Shown here one piece after another: positions 1 through 44,099 of a stretch of 64,000 nt of DNA. The position numbers and the translations under genes were made by a program. Position 1 is the first letter of the stretch. Each line of letters opens with the position of its first letter. The notes beneath the pieces were generated by a model that saw only the letters and a list, made by a program, of their open reading frames with translations, made no database searches and had not been told where the DNA came from. This DNA is from Cristatella mucedo. Taxonomy: Eukaryota > Bryozoa > Phylactolaemata > Cristatellidae. The stretch is taken from the NCBI GenBank assembly GCA_009760855.2, contig WPIO01000004.1, forward strand, positions 1,574,501 to 1,638,500, in the 5' to 3' direction.

Positions 1-573
1 ACGCTGCACATAACCATTATGAATAAACATAGGATTGCCACCAGCTTTAAGCTTGTAACGTATGTGCCTTAATTCGCCTGCCGTACCAATTACAATATGC
101 AGGCGACTCCTTGCACTTTTGCTATACCGTTGTTGCTTGTAGCCCCGCTTGAGGAATTTCAAGAACCCTATTTTTACCCGTGTCGCGTGTTACAAGCGTC
201 AGATTGTGTTGCCGCTGCCTGATTACATCAGGGTGACACGGACACAAAAGGATCGCCCTGCCCTAATAACCTTTCATTTTATCCAAGTATCTTGTATGCG
301 TATGCATACCTAATTTAACGGATTTCTTCTAATCAAGGGTTCAATTAACCGGTGGCTCTGAGCGTCTTTTAACTGCTCTTGCATACTTGAATTTAAATGA
401 TAGTCGTGAACTTGTGCATGGCAATTTAGGAACATTGTTTTCATTAATTTGCTCGGCTGTTGCTTCTCTTGCCTCGAGTTTTAAGGCTACTGGTAGATAT
501 CTCGTAATCACATGGCCTTAATCAAGACTTTTTAGATTTATCTATTGCATTTACAATACTAAATATTAGATAT
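1..573. other. Unassigned sequence
   Basis: No ORF, splice-supported exon or repeat family recognised. Confidence 0.4.
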
Positions 574-606
574 TTGTAGCGCCCCAAGAGAACTAAATTG
601 CGAATC
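574..606 (-). mobile_element. SINE-2 tail fragment
   Basis: tagcgccccaagagaactaaattgcg; tail only. Confidence 0.4.
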
Positions 607-973
607 GCCGTAAAAGTGCTCGAACGGAAGCATTCCGGTCGAATAGTAAGAATAATAATACACTTTATAAAGCGCCCTCCGAGAACTCAATCGCTTTCTA
701 GGCGCTTTACGTTTGCTGCAAATAATACACGATCAAGTGGTGAGTGGTATCTTGCTTGATAAACAACATGAATAACATGGCTAGGGGTGACATGCACAGG
801 GTCAGCATGCAAGTGTGGCTAGTGGCAGCATGCAAAAGTGTCAGCACGCATAAGTACGTACAGGAAGAATCACAGGGAACCACTAATTACTGTCATACAT
901 AGATGCATTTTTTATTTTTTTCTGTAAATGTGGTCAAATCACGGGATGTCACGACTGCAGTCGGGAGTGGGTT

Positions 974-1046
974 ATATAGTTCATTTGTATAGCGCCCTAA
1001 GAGAACTAAATCACTATTCAGGCGTTTCACATGTGCCTCGGGACTC
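974..1046 (-). mobile_element. SINE-2 tail inserted in LINE-A
   Basis: Interrupts gcagtcgggagtggg|...|ccaggctttggg of the host LINE-A copy. Confidence 0.6.
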
Positions 1047-1332
1047 CAGGCTTTGGGAGCATACGAGCTAAAGGCGTGGTCTCCAAAGGCCAAGGTTTGT
1101 ACGAAGGGTACGTAAGCAGTTAGATTCCGAAAAGCGGGTGGTACAATGCTTGACCTGGTGAGGGAGTAGATCCGATAGTTAGGCGGGAGCCAAAGAATAA
1201 AGGAACCTAAAGGTGAGTGACAAAACCTTGAAGTCTATCTGTTGCTTGACTAGTAGCCAGTGCAGGTCGGCGAGAAGCGGTGTGATGTCGCAACTGGAAC
1301 GCTCACAACAGACAAGCCTAGCTGCAGAGTTA

Positions 1333-1655
1333 TACATCCCCTGACCTGACCACATTTAAAAGAAACTTAAAAACATACCTATTTAGGACAGCATTTAGTG
1401 GGTCCTTGTGATTCGTCCTCGATGTGCTTATGCGTGCTGACACTGTTCATGCTGCCACTAACCACATTTGCATGCTGACCCAGTGCATGTAACCCCTAAC
1501 CATGTTATTCATTTCGTTTGTTTTTCAAGCATGATTTTACTTACTATTCTATTGCGTATCACTTTGCAGCAAATGTAAAGCGCCTAGAAAGAGATTAAGT
1601 TCTCTGAGGGCGCTTTATCAAGTGCAATATTATTAATATTATTATTATTATTATG
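1333..1655 (+). mobile_element. LINE-A 3' fragment nested in an antisense copy
   Basis: Reads catcccctgacctgaccac through gcgctttatcaagtgca and (TTA)n in sense orientation, splitting gcagagttatac from caggctgtaagcgcctg of the host copy. Confidence 0.75.
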
Positions 1656-2499
1656 CACCAGGCTGTAAGCGCCTGATTACACAGGCCGGTACACCAGCAA
1701 GCAGTGAGTTACTGAAGTCAAGACGGGATGTCACAACTGCATGGACCACTTTAGATGTGGTATACCTGTCTAAACAAGCCCACATTTTAGCAATGCTATA
1801 TAGCTGAAAGTAGGTAGACTTGATTGTTGAGCTGATGTGATCATCTAAAAAAGGTCAATTTGGAACAAGACACCTAGATTTCGTGCAGATTCAACAATAG
1901 ATATGCTGCAGAGCAGATTTTGAGCGTCAACCTTTCCAATTTCTGAATCACACCTGGTTTGCCCATAACTACTAAGTTAATTTTATTCTCATTCCATTTC
2001 AGAAAGTTTGCTGCCATGCATATGCGGATGCCATCAATACAAGCAGCAAGGGAGTTGAGAGAATTCGACCAGCTGGAGGGCTGGGAGGGGTCATAGCAAA
2101 GGTACAACTGAGCGTCGTGTGCACAGAAGGGGAAGCCTCGATTGTGCTTGGCAATCACATCGGCAAGAGGGAGAGTATAAACCATGAAAAGAACCGGATC
2201 AAGCACGGACCCCTGAGGTACCCCATATTTTAGATGTACATCGGACAGTGTTTACATGATGCCTCACGATCTCGATAGTGATTACAGACACAGCATCAGC
2301 ACTTCTACAGCTCGCATTACATACATTGTGTGGCACGCTGGCCGCCCAGCCTGCACGCCAGTGGTCGGCGAACGCTTGCGTAGCTTAAGCCTCCTTTCTG
2401 TGGAAAAACTCACATGGACTGAGAAAATGGGGTACGAATAAGCTGTAGCTTCTTTTAAGTGGGAACTCAGCGGATGTCCTGACGTCATTGGGTGGTGAG

Positions 2500-3205
2500 G
2501 CTCTGGCATGGGTGGACTGGGGTGGGTGTGTCGTCGTATCTGTTGGCTGAATACTCTTCTCACTGGGGCTGTGGCTCGAGAGGCGAGGCCTCGGGCATCT
2601 CTGATCCGGTGGCTTCGTGGCTCCCGGTGTCGCCGAGCGCAGTGCGGCTTTTTAGATGGACAGGTCGTGACGGCAGGCTGTAAGGGCGCCTTTGGGCGGT
2701 GGCGGCGGCGCTTGCGCACGGCTGACTCAGCACCCACCGCCGAGGTGGTGTGGTGGGGGCGCGCCCACTTCGGCTCGAACGTCCAGCCATGCAGAACAGA
2801 GGGCGAGGCCGCTTTCTATCGCCGGCCGTGCTTCCTATCCGCTGGGCGGCTCCGAGCTGCTTCGCTGCTGGGAGCTGCTTCGCTGCTCCGAGCTGCTTCG
2901 CTGCCGCCGCGCCTCGACCTGCTCCGAGCTGCGTCGGTCGGTCGTCCGCTGCGATATCCACACTTTTGGCATGCCTGTCGGAGAGGCTCGCCAATGCGAA
3001 CAGCAGCGGCGGCGATCGTTGAGGTAAGAGTGATCGGGCGGCGAGTCGTCGCCAGTTCGATTCGCCACACTGTCGTTTCTAACGAGGGACGCCGGGTATT
3101 GGCTGCTGCCTTCCATGAGCGGCTGCCGCGGCTGCCGCTTCTCGCTTCGACGTTCCGTCTTATAAGCCGGAGTCGCGGCGAGAGAGTTTCGTCGGCTAAT
3201 TGTGC
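2500..3205 (+). promoter_or_regulatory. CpG-rich island with donor at 3023; possible upstream exon
   Basis: GC- and CpG-rich stretch about 4 kb upstream of the LARGE start codon. GTTGAG|GTAAGA at 3023/3024 is a consensus donor, so a noncoding first exon could end here. Inside, 2850-2938 holds three to four copies of an 18-bp repeat (ccgagctgcttcgctgct). The long ORF across it has no domain and runs into LINE-A. Confidence 0.3.
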
Positions 3206-3722
3206 AGCTAGCGGTCGTCCCGTCTTGACTTCTGTAACTCACTGCTTGCTGGCCTACCGACCTGTGGAATCAGGCGCTTACAGCCGGTGCGAAACTCCGC
3301 AGCCAGGCTGGTCTGTCGTGAGCGTCGTCGTTGCCACATCACGCCACTTTTCGCCGACCTACGCTGGCTACCAGTCAAGCAGCGGATCGACTTCAAGGTT
3401 TTGTCGCTCATTTTTAGGTCCCTTCATTCTTTGGCTCCAGCCTACCTATGGGATCTACTCCCCCTCTAGGCCAAGCATAGTACCACCCGCTTTTCGGAAT
3501 CTAACTGTTTGCCTATACCTCGTGCAAACCTTGAATCCTTTGGAGACCGTGCATTTAGTTCGTATGGTCCCAAAGCCTGGAACTCACGTCCGATTTCAGT
3601 CACGACACCCCTGACTTGAAAACATTTAAAAAACAATTAAAAACGCATACATTAACGACAGCATTTAGTGGGTACCTGTGATTCTTCCTTTGTGTGCTTG
3701 TGCATGCTGACAATGTGAATGC
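3206..3722 (+). mobile_element. LINE-A fragment
   Basis: Starts at the SRLDFCNSLLAGLP region and runs through the C-terminal RT coding part and 3' UTR until it breaks into the CAGAGA microsatellite. Confidence 0.8.
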
Positions 3723-3724
3723 TG

Positions 3725-3903
3725 CCGACAGAGACAGACAGACAGACAGAGACAGAGACGGACAGACAGAGACAGAGACAGAGACAGAGACAGAGACAGA
3801 GACAGAGACAGAGACAGAGACAGAGACAGAGACAGAGACAGAGACAGACAGAAAGACAGAGACAGACAGATAGAGACAGACAGAAGCAGAGAGAGAGAGA
3901 GAT

Positions 3904-3983
<80 letters not shown>

Positions 3984-4012
3984 AGAGAGACAGACAGACA
4001 GAGACAGAGAGA
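3725..4012. repeat. (CAGAGA)n then (GA)n microsatellite
   Basis: Hexamer-rich left half, pure GA right half. Gives only Ser/Leu or Arg/Glu repeat ORFs. Confidence 0.95.
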
Positions 4013-4019
4013 CACACGC

Positions 4020-4844
4020 CGAACAAAGCATTCCCCTGAATAAGAAAAGTCACGTGTTCCTCAGAAAAGACCAATTTTTGAGTGACGTGATCTCACTGCT
4101 GATCTGCTGACTGCAAGAGGGAAAAAAATCCTTGTCTTTGACCACATATTGAACATTTCTTTTGATATTGTAAGACCTTAGTCTTAGATTTCAGAGGTCA
4201 TTAGTTAAACTATAGGTAAAGAAATGGCTCATTTTTCTTTCTAGTACTGCGAAATGCCGGTTGATAATTTAAGTACTTAACATCCGGCTGCATATGAGGG
4301 CGAGTTCTTGTTAAAAAATGGCAAGTTTCCAATTAAGCCTTGAGTAAATTTCTTGTCACTCACCGCAGTAGCTGCTGTGAGGCAGCAGTTTTTTGTGTGA
4401 CCTCGTGTCCTGCGAAACTTGTGTCCTCGCATTCGTCGCAATCGTTACTGCCGGGCTGGCCCCTCTGACGAACTAGCCAGTAGCCATTGCTGACAATCAC
4501 GTGATGCATGCCTCGGTTTATAGATCTGAGGCTATGTTCCTGGGGGTACCTAGGCACATTATCTTCCCCTCCCCGTTGGTCTTCTAGGGATTAAATAAAT
4601 TAAAGCAATCACCAGCAATCCACTTACATGAAAATCGACAGAAAATCAATGGTGCAAAGTACGAATTTTGAATGAATATTGTACCAAACGATGACACTTT
4701 TAATGACTTTCAATAAAGTTCGAGTGACTATTGTAGCACACTTTTAATGAACCAATAGCCCTCTAGACCATATATCAATTGCTCTCCTTCTGTGATTCGT
4801 AGATCTGCTGCTGCTGTACATAAAGAGTATGATAAACATGTCCC
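4020..4844. other. Unassigned sequence
   Basis: Unique-looking sequence upstream of LARGE; nothing recognised. Confidence 0.4.
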
Positions 4845-5832
4845 CAGAATATAATAATAATACATTTGTTATAGCACCATCAGAGAACTCAATCTCTTCA
4901 TAGGTGCTGTACATTTGTTGTAAAGAAAGCATGATCAACTGGTTAGTTGTAGTATGCTCCATGAGCAAGCATATCATGGTTAGAGGTGACGTGTACTGGG
5001 TCAGCATGCAGATATGCTTAGTGGCTGCACAGTGTCTGCACGCATAAGCACATTAAGGACGAACCACACAGACCCACTAAATGCTGTGATAAATACATGC
5101 TTTTTTAGTTTCTTTTTAAATGTGGTCATGTCAGGGGATGGCTTGACTCAAGTCGGGAGTGAGTTTCAGGCTTAGGGAGCAAACGAACTAAAGGTACGGT
5201 CTCCAAAGGATTTGAGGTTCATGCGAGATATCGGTAAATGATTAGAATTCCGAAAAGCTGGGGGTTCGATGTTTAGGACTGGCGGGGTAGTAGATCTGAT
5301 TGGTAGGCTGGAGCCAAATAATAAAGGGATCTAAAGTGTAAGATAGTAATAAGTAAATAAGATAAGATAGTAAGATAATAAGTATAAGATCTAAGTGATT
5401 GACAAAACCTTGAAGTCGGTGCGTTGCTTGACTGGGAGCCAGTGCAGGTCGGCAACAAGTGGTGCGATGTGGCAACTGCACACACCCACGACAGACAAGC
5501 CTAGCTGCAGAGTTTTGCATGAGCTCCTTATTGTACAGGCCGGTAGACCAGCAAGCAGTGAATTACAGAAATCGAGACGGGGATTTTAAAAATGCATGGA
5601 TCAATTTAGATGTGGCATCCCTGTCTAAATAAGCCAGAATTTCAGCAATTTTATGTTACTGAAAGACGCAGACTTGACCATGGAGCTGATGTGGTCGTCT
5701 AATGAAAGGTCACTTTGGAACATGACACTCAGATTTCGTACAGATTCAACAAGAAACATGCAGGTACCGCCGATTTTGGGTGTTAGGCTATTGTCTACTC
5801 GTAGCTCCAATTTGGCCTATTGAAATACACTA
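4845..5832 (-). mobile_element. LINE-A, antisense fragment
   Basis: (AAT)n, tagcaccatcagagaactcaatctc, then 3' UTR and RT C-terminal part (QNSAARLVCRG, LDDHISSMVKSASF). An AGATA/AGTAA-rich expansion lies at 5338-5395. Confidence 0.8.
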
Positions 5833-6511
5833 TTGTTCAAGCGTACCAAGAGAATTTTGTACCATTGCATGAGCATTCTTATGCAATCGACTGCAGTCGA
5901 TTGCTGCAGCGCGCCCCTGGACGTAGATTGCGGTATTGACCGAATTGGTCGAAGATGTCAATTGCAGAGGATTGCACGAGAATGCGTGCACACAATTCTA
6001 GTTACACTTGAAAAATTCTGTAGTCGACTTGTAATCCAAATTTGAGTTTCTCGTTGCCGATCTCCTGTCGATTTTTGATGGATTAGTGTGGATTGATTGC
6101 GGTTGCATATGGATGTGGAAAGCATCTATGGAGCTCAGTTATGCGAGAGCATGCGAACGTCATGGCGTACATTGTAACAACCGTATACTTCAGTATTCAC
6201 TCAATATTTATGCTTTGCTTGCCGATTTTAGGTCAGTCTTTGCTTGGGTATAGCTTATTTTTATAGGTTTGTGATGATATCTGTCAAACCCTTCCTCTAG
6301 ATGACTCTAAATGCACAAGTATCAACACAATTCTATCGAGCTGATGGTTGGACTTACATAACTACCCCTGCTCCCGTGCATGTGCCCATCATCTTGGGTA
6401 AGATAATGGATGCCCGCCACATGCACCCACCGTATTGCCTCCTTTGTTAACGCAAGGTGGCAGCTGCCGTCTTGCTGCCTGTCGTAGCAACTGGCTTAAT
6501 ATAACATATAA
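5833..6511. other. Unassigned sequence with a perfect palindrome
   Basis: No gene seen; contains the 22-bp palindrome at 5883-5904. Confidence 0.4.
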
Positions 6512-6658
6512 CATGTAATTCATCTGTCTAGCGCCCCAAGAGAACTTAATCTCTATTCAGGCGCTTCACAAATGCCTCGGAGCTCGAGCCCGCGACCTCA
6601 GCCTTGACCTTGGTCGGGGCGAGCACCTTAACTGCTGAACTAAACCAGCTAGCTCGGC
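6512..6658 (-). mobile_element. SINE-2 (tRNA head, LINE-A tail), antisense
   Basis: On the - strand: agctggtttagttcagcag (A box), gcgggctcgagctcc (B box), then aagcgcctgaatagagatta and agttctcttggggcgct, which is the LINE-A 3' terminus. Confidence 0.8.
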
Positions 6659-6900
6659 ATCAGAATGCTTTCAGAGTGCAGCAGATTTGCTCCAGGCTGC
6701 ACCCGATGTCCTCCTGCTAGGCACAACTCCCTGGGAAGGAAGCGGTCAGCAGCTGCAGGTGCAGAGCGCTGCTGTACGCACTTCTTCGCTTGTAGAAGCC
6801 CATCGTCGAGGCCGTGGTAGAGTGTCGGAGGCCGAGGCAGGGCGGTGGCTGTGTCAGCAGGAGCGTAGGCAGCAGCAGCAGCAGCAGCGGTCGTCGATCG

Positions 6901-39252
<32,352 letters not shown>

Positions 39253-39559
39253 TTAACCAGTTGAATTCCAATTACCCGGCAGGTAGAGGGTTATGAGACA
39301 TGTCGGGCCTTTGAAGTTACAGACTTGTTGATTCCATGAATAACTGAAAATCAGCTAATCACAATCAGGTACCTCTGGACATGCCCATGCTCAGCTACCA
39401 CTCTAACTTATGAGACAGACACTTCTACTGGTGAGAAATAAGGCATTTCGACTCTTAACTACTCTTGCCGGAAACTTTTCCCCCTATATATATCCTCACT
39501 TTTCTCTTTCTCCTCCTATCTATTCTTCCACCGTCACCCACCCATTCGTTTTTCTTCCT

Positions 39560-39742
39560 TGTACCCCCGGGTCTCAGCCGAAGGGTTCAAGATGGTCGCT
39601 TTTCGTGATCCAGGTCGCAGGTTTGTGTCCTGCCGTAGGCGATGCTGTAAATCCCAGTGCAACCGATGGTGATAGCTATCAAAGCTCTTCTGCCGCTATA
39701 TGAACTTAAAGGACGCCGTTGAGTCAGATAACTTTTAGTTAA
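39560..39742 (+). mobile_element. SINE-1, divergent, after the LARGE stop
   Basis: Degenerate B box and ggtgatagctatcaaagctcttctgccgctatatga in the right order. Confidence 0.5.
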
Positions 39743-39899
39743 ATTTTATATTCTTTGATCAAATAGGTTTCAAGCGAAAACACAACTGCTTCAACATCCT
39801 AAACACTTGCGTGTTTCGGGAAGATAGTGCACTTTCTTCACCTCATTGACTGCCAGCGTTCTTTTAGCGATACGGATCTATCAGACATAACCATAGTGA

Positions 39900-39962
39900 T
39901 TAAATTGAGTAGCACCCCTAGAGAACTAGATTATTCTCAGCACTTCGCATAGGTATGATACA
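39900..39962 (-). mobile_element. SINE-2 tail fragment
   Basis: tagcacccctagagaactagattattctcagcacttcgc. Confidence 0.4.
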
Positions 39963-40339
39963 CGTATAAGCTGAGTAGTGATAGTAGTATTTACAAATTT
40001 CTGCACACATGATTAAATGATTATATGGACACTGGAAGTAATGTAAGAAATGGTAGAACTGTTTGCTTTACTAATAATTGTCTTCAAGTCGGATGGTATT
40101 ACACCAGTTGGCAGAGAGTTCTAGGGCTTTAGCTGCAAAGTTACTGAAAGCTTGTATCTCCGAAGGATCAGTGCAACCGTGGTACGTGGTGCATACAGAA
40201 GTGACCTGCAAAGCTATATCCCAGTATATAATGGTCTAAAGACTGAACTTTTTTGAATCTTTAGTTGAATGGTTCATGTTCGTAGATCAATGCAGTGTGC
40301 AGTTTCTTGTTTACTTAATGCAGTTACATGCCAATGTAA

Positions 40340-40465
40340 AAGTACCGAATATTGACCAAGGTCAAGGTGAATGCAAGTGACGACGATGGCCTCGGCTCGA
40401 GCCCTACTGCATAGTGATGCACCTCGATAAAAATTAAGCTCTCTGAGGGTTTTATATGCATGAGT
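40340..40465 (+). mobile_element. SINE-2, divergent
   Basis: caaggtcaaggtgaatgc, ggcctcggctcgagccctac, then aaattaagctctctgagggttttata, running into (AT)n. Confidence 0.6.
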
Positions 40466-40492
40466 TATATATATATATATATATATATATTT
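40465..40492. repeat. (AT)n
   Basis: Directly follows the 3' end of a SINE-2 copy. Confidence 0.85.
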
Positions 40493-40799
40493 ATGTAATG
40501 CAGTGGGAGGCCAATTATTAGTTTGGCCTTGTCCGTCCAGATACGGAGAATGCCTGAATCCCTGAGCCTAGAAAGCTTGAGCCTTGCGTTTGCTTGTGAC
40601 TTTGTACTGCTGCGTATATCCCTTGCTGCTTGACCAGTCACTCGATCGTAGGTCTTATTAAATAGCTGCTTCTTTATCATGGCAGGTGTAAAAGAATGCT
40701 GGCAGAGGACGTAGCCAGAGCTGTACTCATGACATACGGGGCTCACTCGCTGCATGGATGGGAGCCGAGACCGAGGTCAAACACTAAGGCAGGCAAACT

Positions 40800-42000
40800 C
40801 CTACAACGATCTTAGCGGTTTCATGTAGGTTCGACAAGTCACGTGACGCTGGCAACTCCTGATCGCCGGATCCACTGGTGGTATGTGCACTACTGAGCCA
40901 GCAGAGCTCTGTCTCTGACATAGCTTTCTGCCTCAGAGCTCCGTTCGTTGCCCCAGCCATTGCACGAGTAAACAATTGGCCAACTGGTCGACGGTTAGGA
41001 GCGGCCACCCGGTCTGAGGTGAACAGGCTGATCACCGACTGAACGATTTACAGCCTCGATCTTGATTTCGCTCACTTGGGACTGTTTAGAAATGATAAAT
41101 CTGCCTATGGGCACCGTTATACTACGCTTTTAATAGCTGTAGAGTTTTTCAGGCTAAATAAAATTGCCAATTTTTATATATTTGGGAAGTTGTACGAAAT
41201 CTTTGCCTAACAAATCGTATGTCTTGACATGCTTCCTCTGGGCATTGTCCTCCGCCGGTCTCGGAGCGCTGAATTTCTCTATTTAAATCATGGCCTAATA
41301 GTGACGGAAATGACTCGCATTTTTGGCTTCTTGAGCGCTGGTACTGCTAAGTACTGCTATCTTGCTATCATTCGTGCCGTGCTATGATGGAGGGCGCGAA
41401 CCTTAAACTCACAGAAAGCGACAGGCCAAGCTGGTATGATCTCTGCCACCTAGCCCGTCGTAGACCGCTGGAGACCAACGGTTCAAGGACACTAGGACGA
41501 TGCCTGCGGCAGCGATGGCTGCCATGACAGTGCCATCGCTCACATCCGGATTTTTACCAGTTCTCTATCATCAGGCTTGCAAAACCGAAGGATAGTGGTG
41601 GTGAGTGCACAGGCAAATGTTTTCCTGCAAGGGGAAAAAGTTCGCGAAAGCACAGAATTTAGCCTTTAGGCTTTAAGAGGGTTTGGAAAGTAGCAAGCTA
41701 AGAGTACCTGGGAGGTTCGGGCCCGTTCCGACTTTAATCTTAAAGCCTAAAAAGATTCATTTAAAGATTTAAATTTAAGAATTAAAATTATTAAATTAAA
41801 TTAAATTAAAATTAAAAACAAAAGATTTAAAGATTCATCGCACAGCAAGGAAGAAGTGCTTTCTTCCAAAGATTAGCGGCTGATTAACGGTTGGAGCAGT
41901 TGGAGCTACAAACAAATTGGTCGCGAGTAAATCCCTGATAAAACGACCTTCAGCCTTTATGAGGCCCCTGAATTATTATGAAATGTATGCACACTGAATC
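40800..42000. other. Unassigned intergenic sequence
   Basis: No exon recognised; AT-rich aaattaaatt tract at about 41755-41830. Confidence 0.4.
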
Positions 42001-42004
42001 AGCC

Positions 42005-43200
42005 GGATTTTAACCGTACGTGCGGTTATTGCTCACTCTTTCGGCAGCGTTTAATACTGGCTATCGCGGAGTCTTTTCTGAGCGCCTGTCATCTTACCTG
42101 TGTGCCACTGGCGTTGCTCTGTTTTGGTTTAGGTCCTATTTCAGCGGAAGATTTCAGAGCATTGATGCCAACGTGCAAACTACCAGGTACCGTAGTGGTC
42201 CGAAGTTGATCTACTTCTTACCAAAGTTTATGCCGTCCTTCTTGCGGATGAAATGGCCCAGTTAAACATAGTTCATTTTTACGCAGATGCCGCACAGCTG
42301 TACCAGTGTCCTCAATGTCTTCCAGCACTTCAAACTCTCTCCTCTCACTTGCAGTACGTATCACTGACTTTCGAAAGTTGGCAGCAGCAACGTTTCTCAA
42401 ATCAAATGAAGATAAAACCAATCACCTTACTAATGATGGATAAACCTAGTGCTACTCACAAATTGAAAAAACTTACCCTCAAAATGCGCCCGGCGAGAAT
42501 ATCTCCTGTTGCATTTACACGGAGTCGGGTATCCTGTTCTTAATTGATCTTTTGCTAGATGACAAGATCAGCTCCACAGTAAAATCTGCCACATTTTAGC
42601 TTCACAGAATTGCATAGATTCGCGCCTGCTTAAACAAAAACAAAATCCAAGCTTATCCGTCCATTGAATGTGCCTTGAAAGAGATTTAGTTCTGTTATGG
42701 TGCTATAAATAATGTCTTCCAATTATTATTAACATTTGTCATAACCAGTCTTGACTACTGCAAACCAATACTTTCACGTTTTCACGCCTGTAGCATGTAA
42801 AACTAGGCGCTTATAGTTGGTACACAACTTATGAAGCAATTTTCTGTCGTTAACCAGGTAATCATCTCATATCGCCGACTTTCACCGGCTCGCAACTGAT
42901 AAGCGCATCGACGTCAAAGTCACGTCACTCACTTTTATGTACCTTGATTCTCTAGCTCCAGGCCACTTATCCCAAATACTTCCCAACTATGCTAGCCATC
43001 GTACGAGCTGCTCCTCTGGCTCAAGTTGCTTAGCAACGTGTCTCATGCCAACCTCAAATCCTTTGGAGACAGTGCCTTTAGTTCGTATGCTCCCTAAGCC
43101 TAAAGCTCCTTACCGAGTGATTTCGCGATGTGGCGTGACTTGAAATTTAATTAACAGAGACTAAAAGGTAGTCTTTCGTCGCAGAAATGCTTGTGCATAT
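42005..43200 (+). mobile_element. Old LINE-A-like copy with nested tail
   Basis: Decayed RT (LSAAFNTGYRGV, IVHFYADAAQLYQC, SLDYCKP) and C-terminal region; a SINE-2/LINE-A tail is embedded at about 42664-42735. Confidence 0.6.
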
Positions 43201-43448
43201 TGATTCTGTGTATGCTATTGCAAATCGATGGACGTACTTGCTTAGCAGGCTGCGTAAAGTTTCTAGAAAGGGAACAGATCTATACAAACGACTCATTGCT
43301 TATATGCTTTTATTCTAATTAGGGTCAGGAACCAAATATCTCATAATCGACGGTTTGGATCGTATGAACTGAAATTTTTTAGCGAAGGTCATTCAGTTGC
43401 AATTTGGGCTTCAACTGAGGTTGTGCACTAAGTGGCCATAGAATAAAC

Positions 43449-44088
43449 GGGGTACGGACATTTGCCCCGGGCCGTCCCCCTCGGACGTTCCCCCCGACAT
43501 TCCCCCTGGGGTAAAAAATTCCCCCGATATATGGTTTAGTGTTTAGGGTTTTAGAGTTTAGGGTTTTAGGGTTTAGGGTTAAGGGGTTTAGGGTTTTTAG
43601 GGTTTACGACGGGCTGCGCCTCCGCCGCCTAAATCCACCCTTGCTGGCATTCCGCGCTTTAATTAGTGCGTATTCGGGCATAACTATATTTCTCGAGGTC
43701 GAGTTACACTCAGTAGACCTCTGAGGCTTAGCGCTCATTTGCAGGAGCGCGCGGCACGCCGCAGGGGCGCCCAATTTGACGGGTGCGAACACGTGCCTGG
43801 CAGCGTCGAGCGGCACCTAACTTCCGCGGGACCAAACTGCATAGCTCGCCGCTGCCTCCCGCGAAACCACCGCCGCCGCTCGCTCTATAAGGAACCATAC
43901 TTCCAATCCATCCATTCCTCTAATTATACTGAGTTGATTTTATTTTAATAGAGCATGAACTTAATTTAATCATGTAAATATTCTTAGTTATACATTCATC
44001 CACATAGGGGGAAATGTCCTGCCCTGGGGGAAATGTCCTTGGGTCCTGCGGGGAGGGGGGAATGACCTGGTGGAAACGTCCTAAAACC
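43449..44088. mobile_element. Nonautonomous DNA transposon, 640 bp, 8-bp target duplication
   Basis: Bounded by perfect GAATAAAC direct repeats at 43441-43448 and 44089-44096. The left end is ggggtacggacatttgcccc; the right end read inward is ggttttaggacgtttccacc. Imperfect terminal inverted repeats are followed by several subterminal ggacatttccccc-like copies pointing inward from both sides. No transposase frame is present. The 8-bp duplication fits hAT-like or Merlin-like elements; I cannot assign the superfamily. Confidence 0.75.
43534..43606 (+). repeat. Degenerate TTTAGGG telomere-like tract
   Basis: About nine variable units of gtttagggtttt inside the 43449-44088 transposon. Confidence 0.75.
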
Positions 44089-44099
44089 GAATAAACTGC

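Larger units (their letters stand above)
645..2245 (-). mobile_element. LINE-A, antisense, with nested insertions
   Basis: The 3' tail (AAT)n is at 645, followed by tataaagcgccc, 3' UTR and RT coding sequence back to GVPQGSVLDPVLF near 2225. It is interrupted by a SINE-2 tail at about 974-1046 and by a sense LINE-A fragment at about 1333-1655. Confidence 0.8.

Noticed and set aside
2508-3614. 368-codon + strand ORF, the longest in the window
   Set aside because: It crosses from GC-rich repeat-bearing sequence into LINE-A out of the LINE frame and shows no domain. High GC makes stops rare here.
3600-4074. Ser/Leu- and Arg/Glu-repeat ORFs (also at 7605-8108, 16959-17308, 37897-38227, 61055-61379)
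   Set aside because: Pure translation of GA/CT microsatellites.
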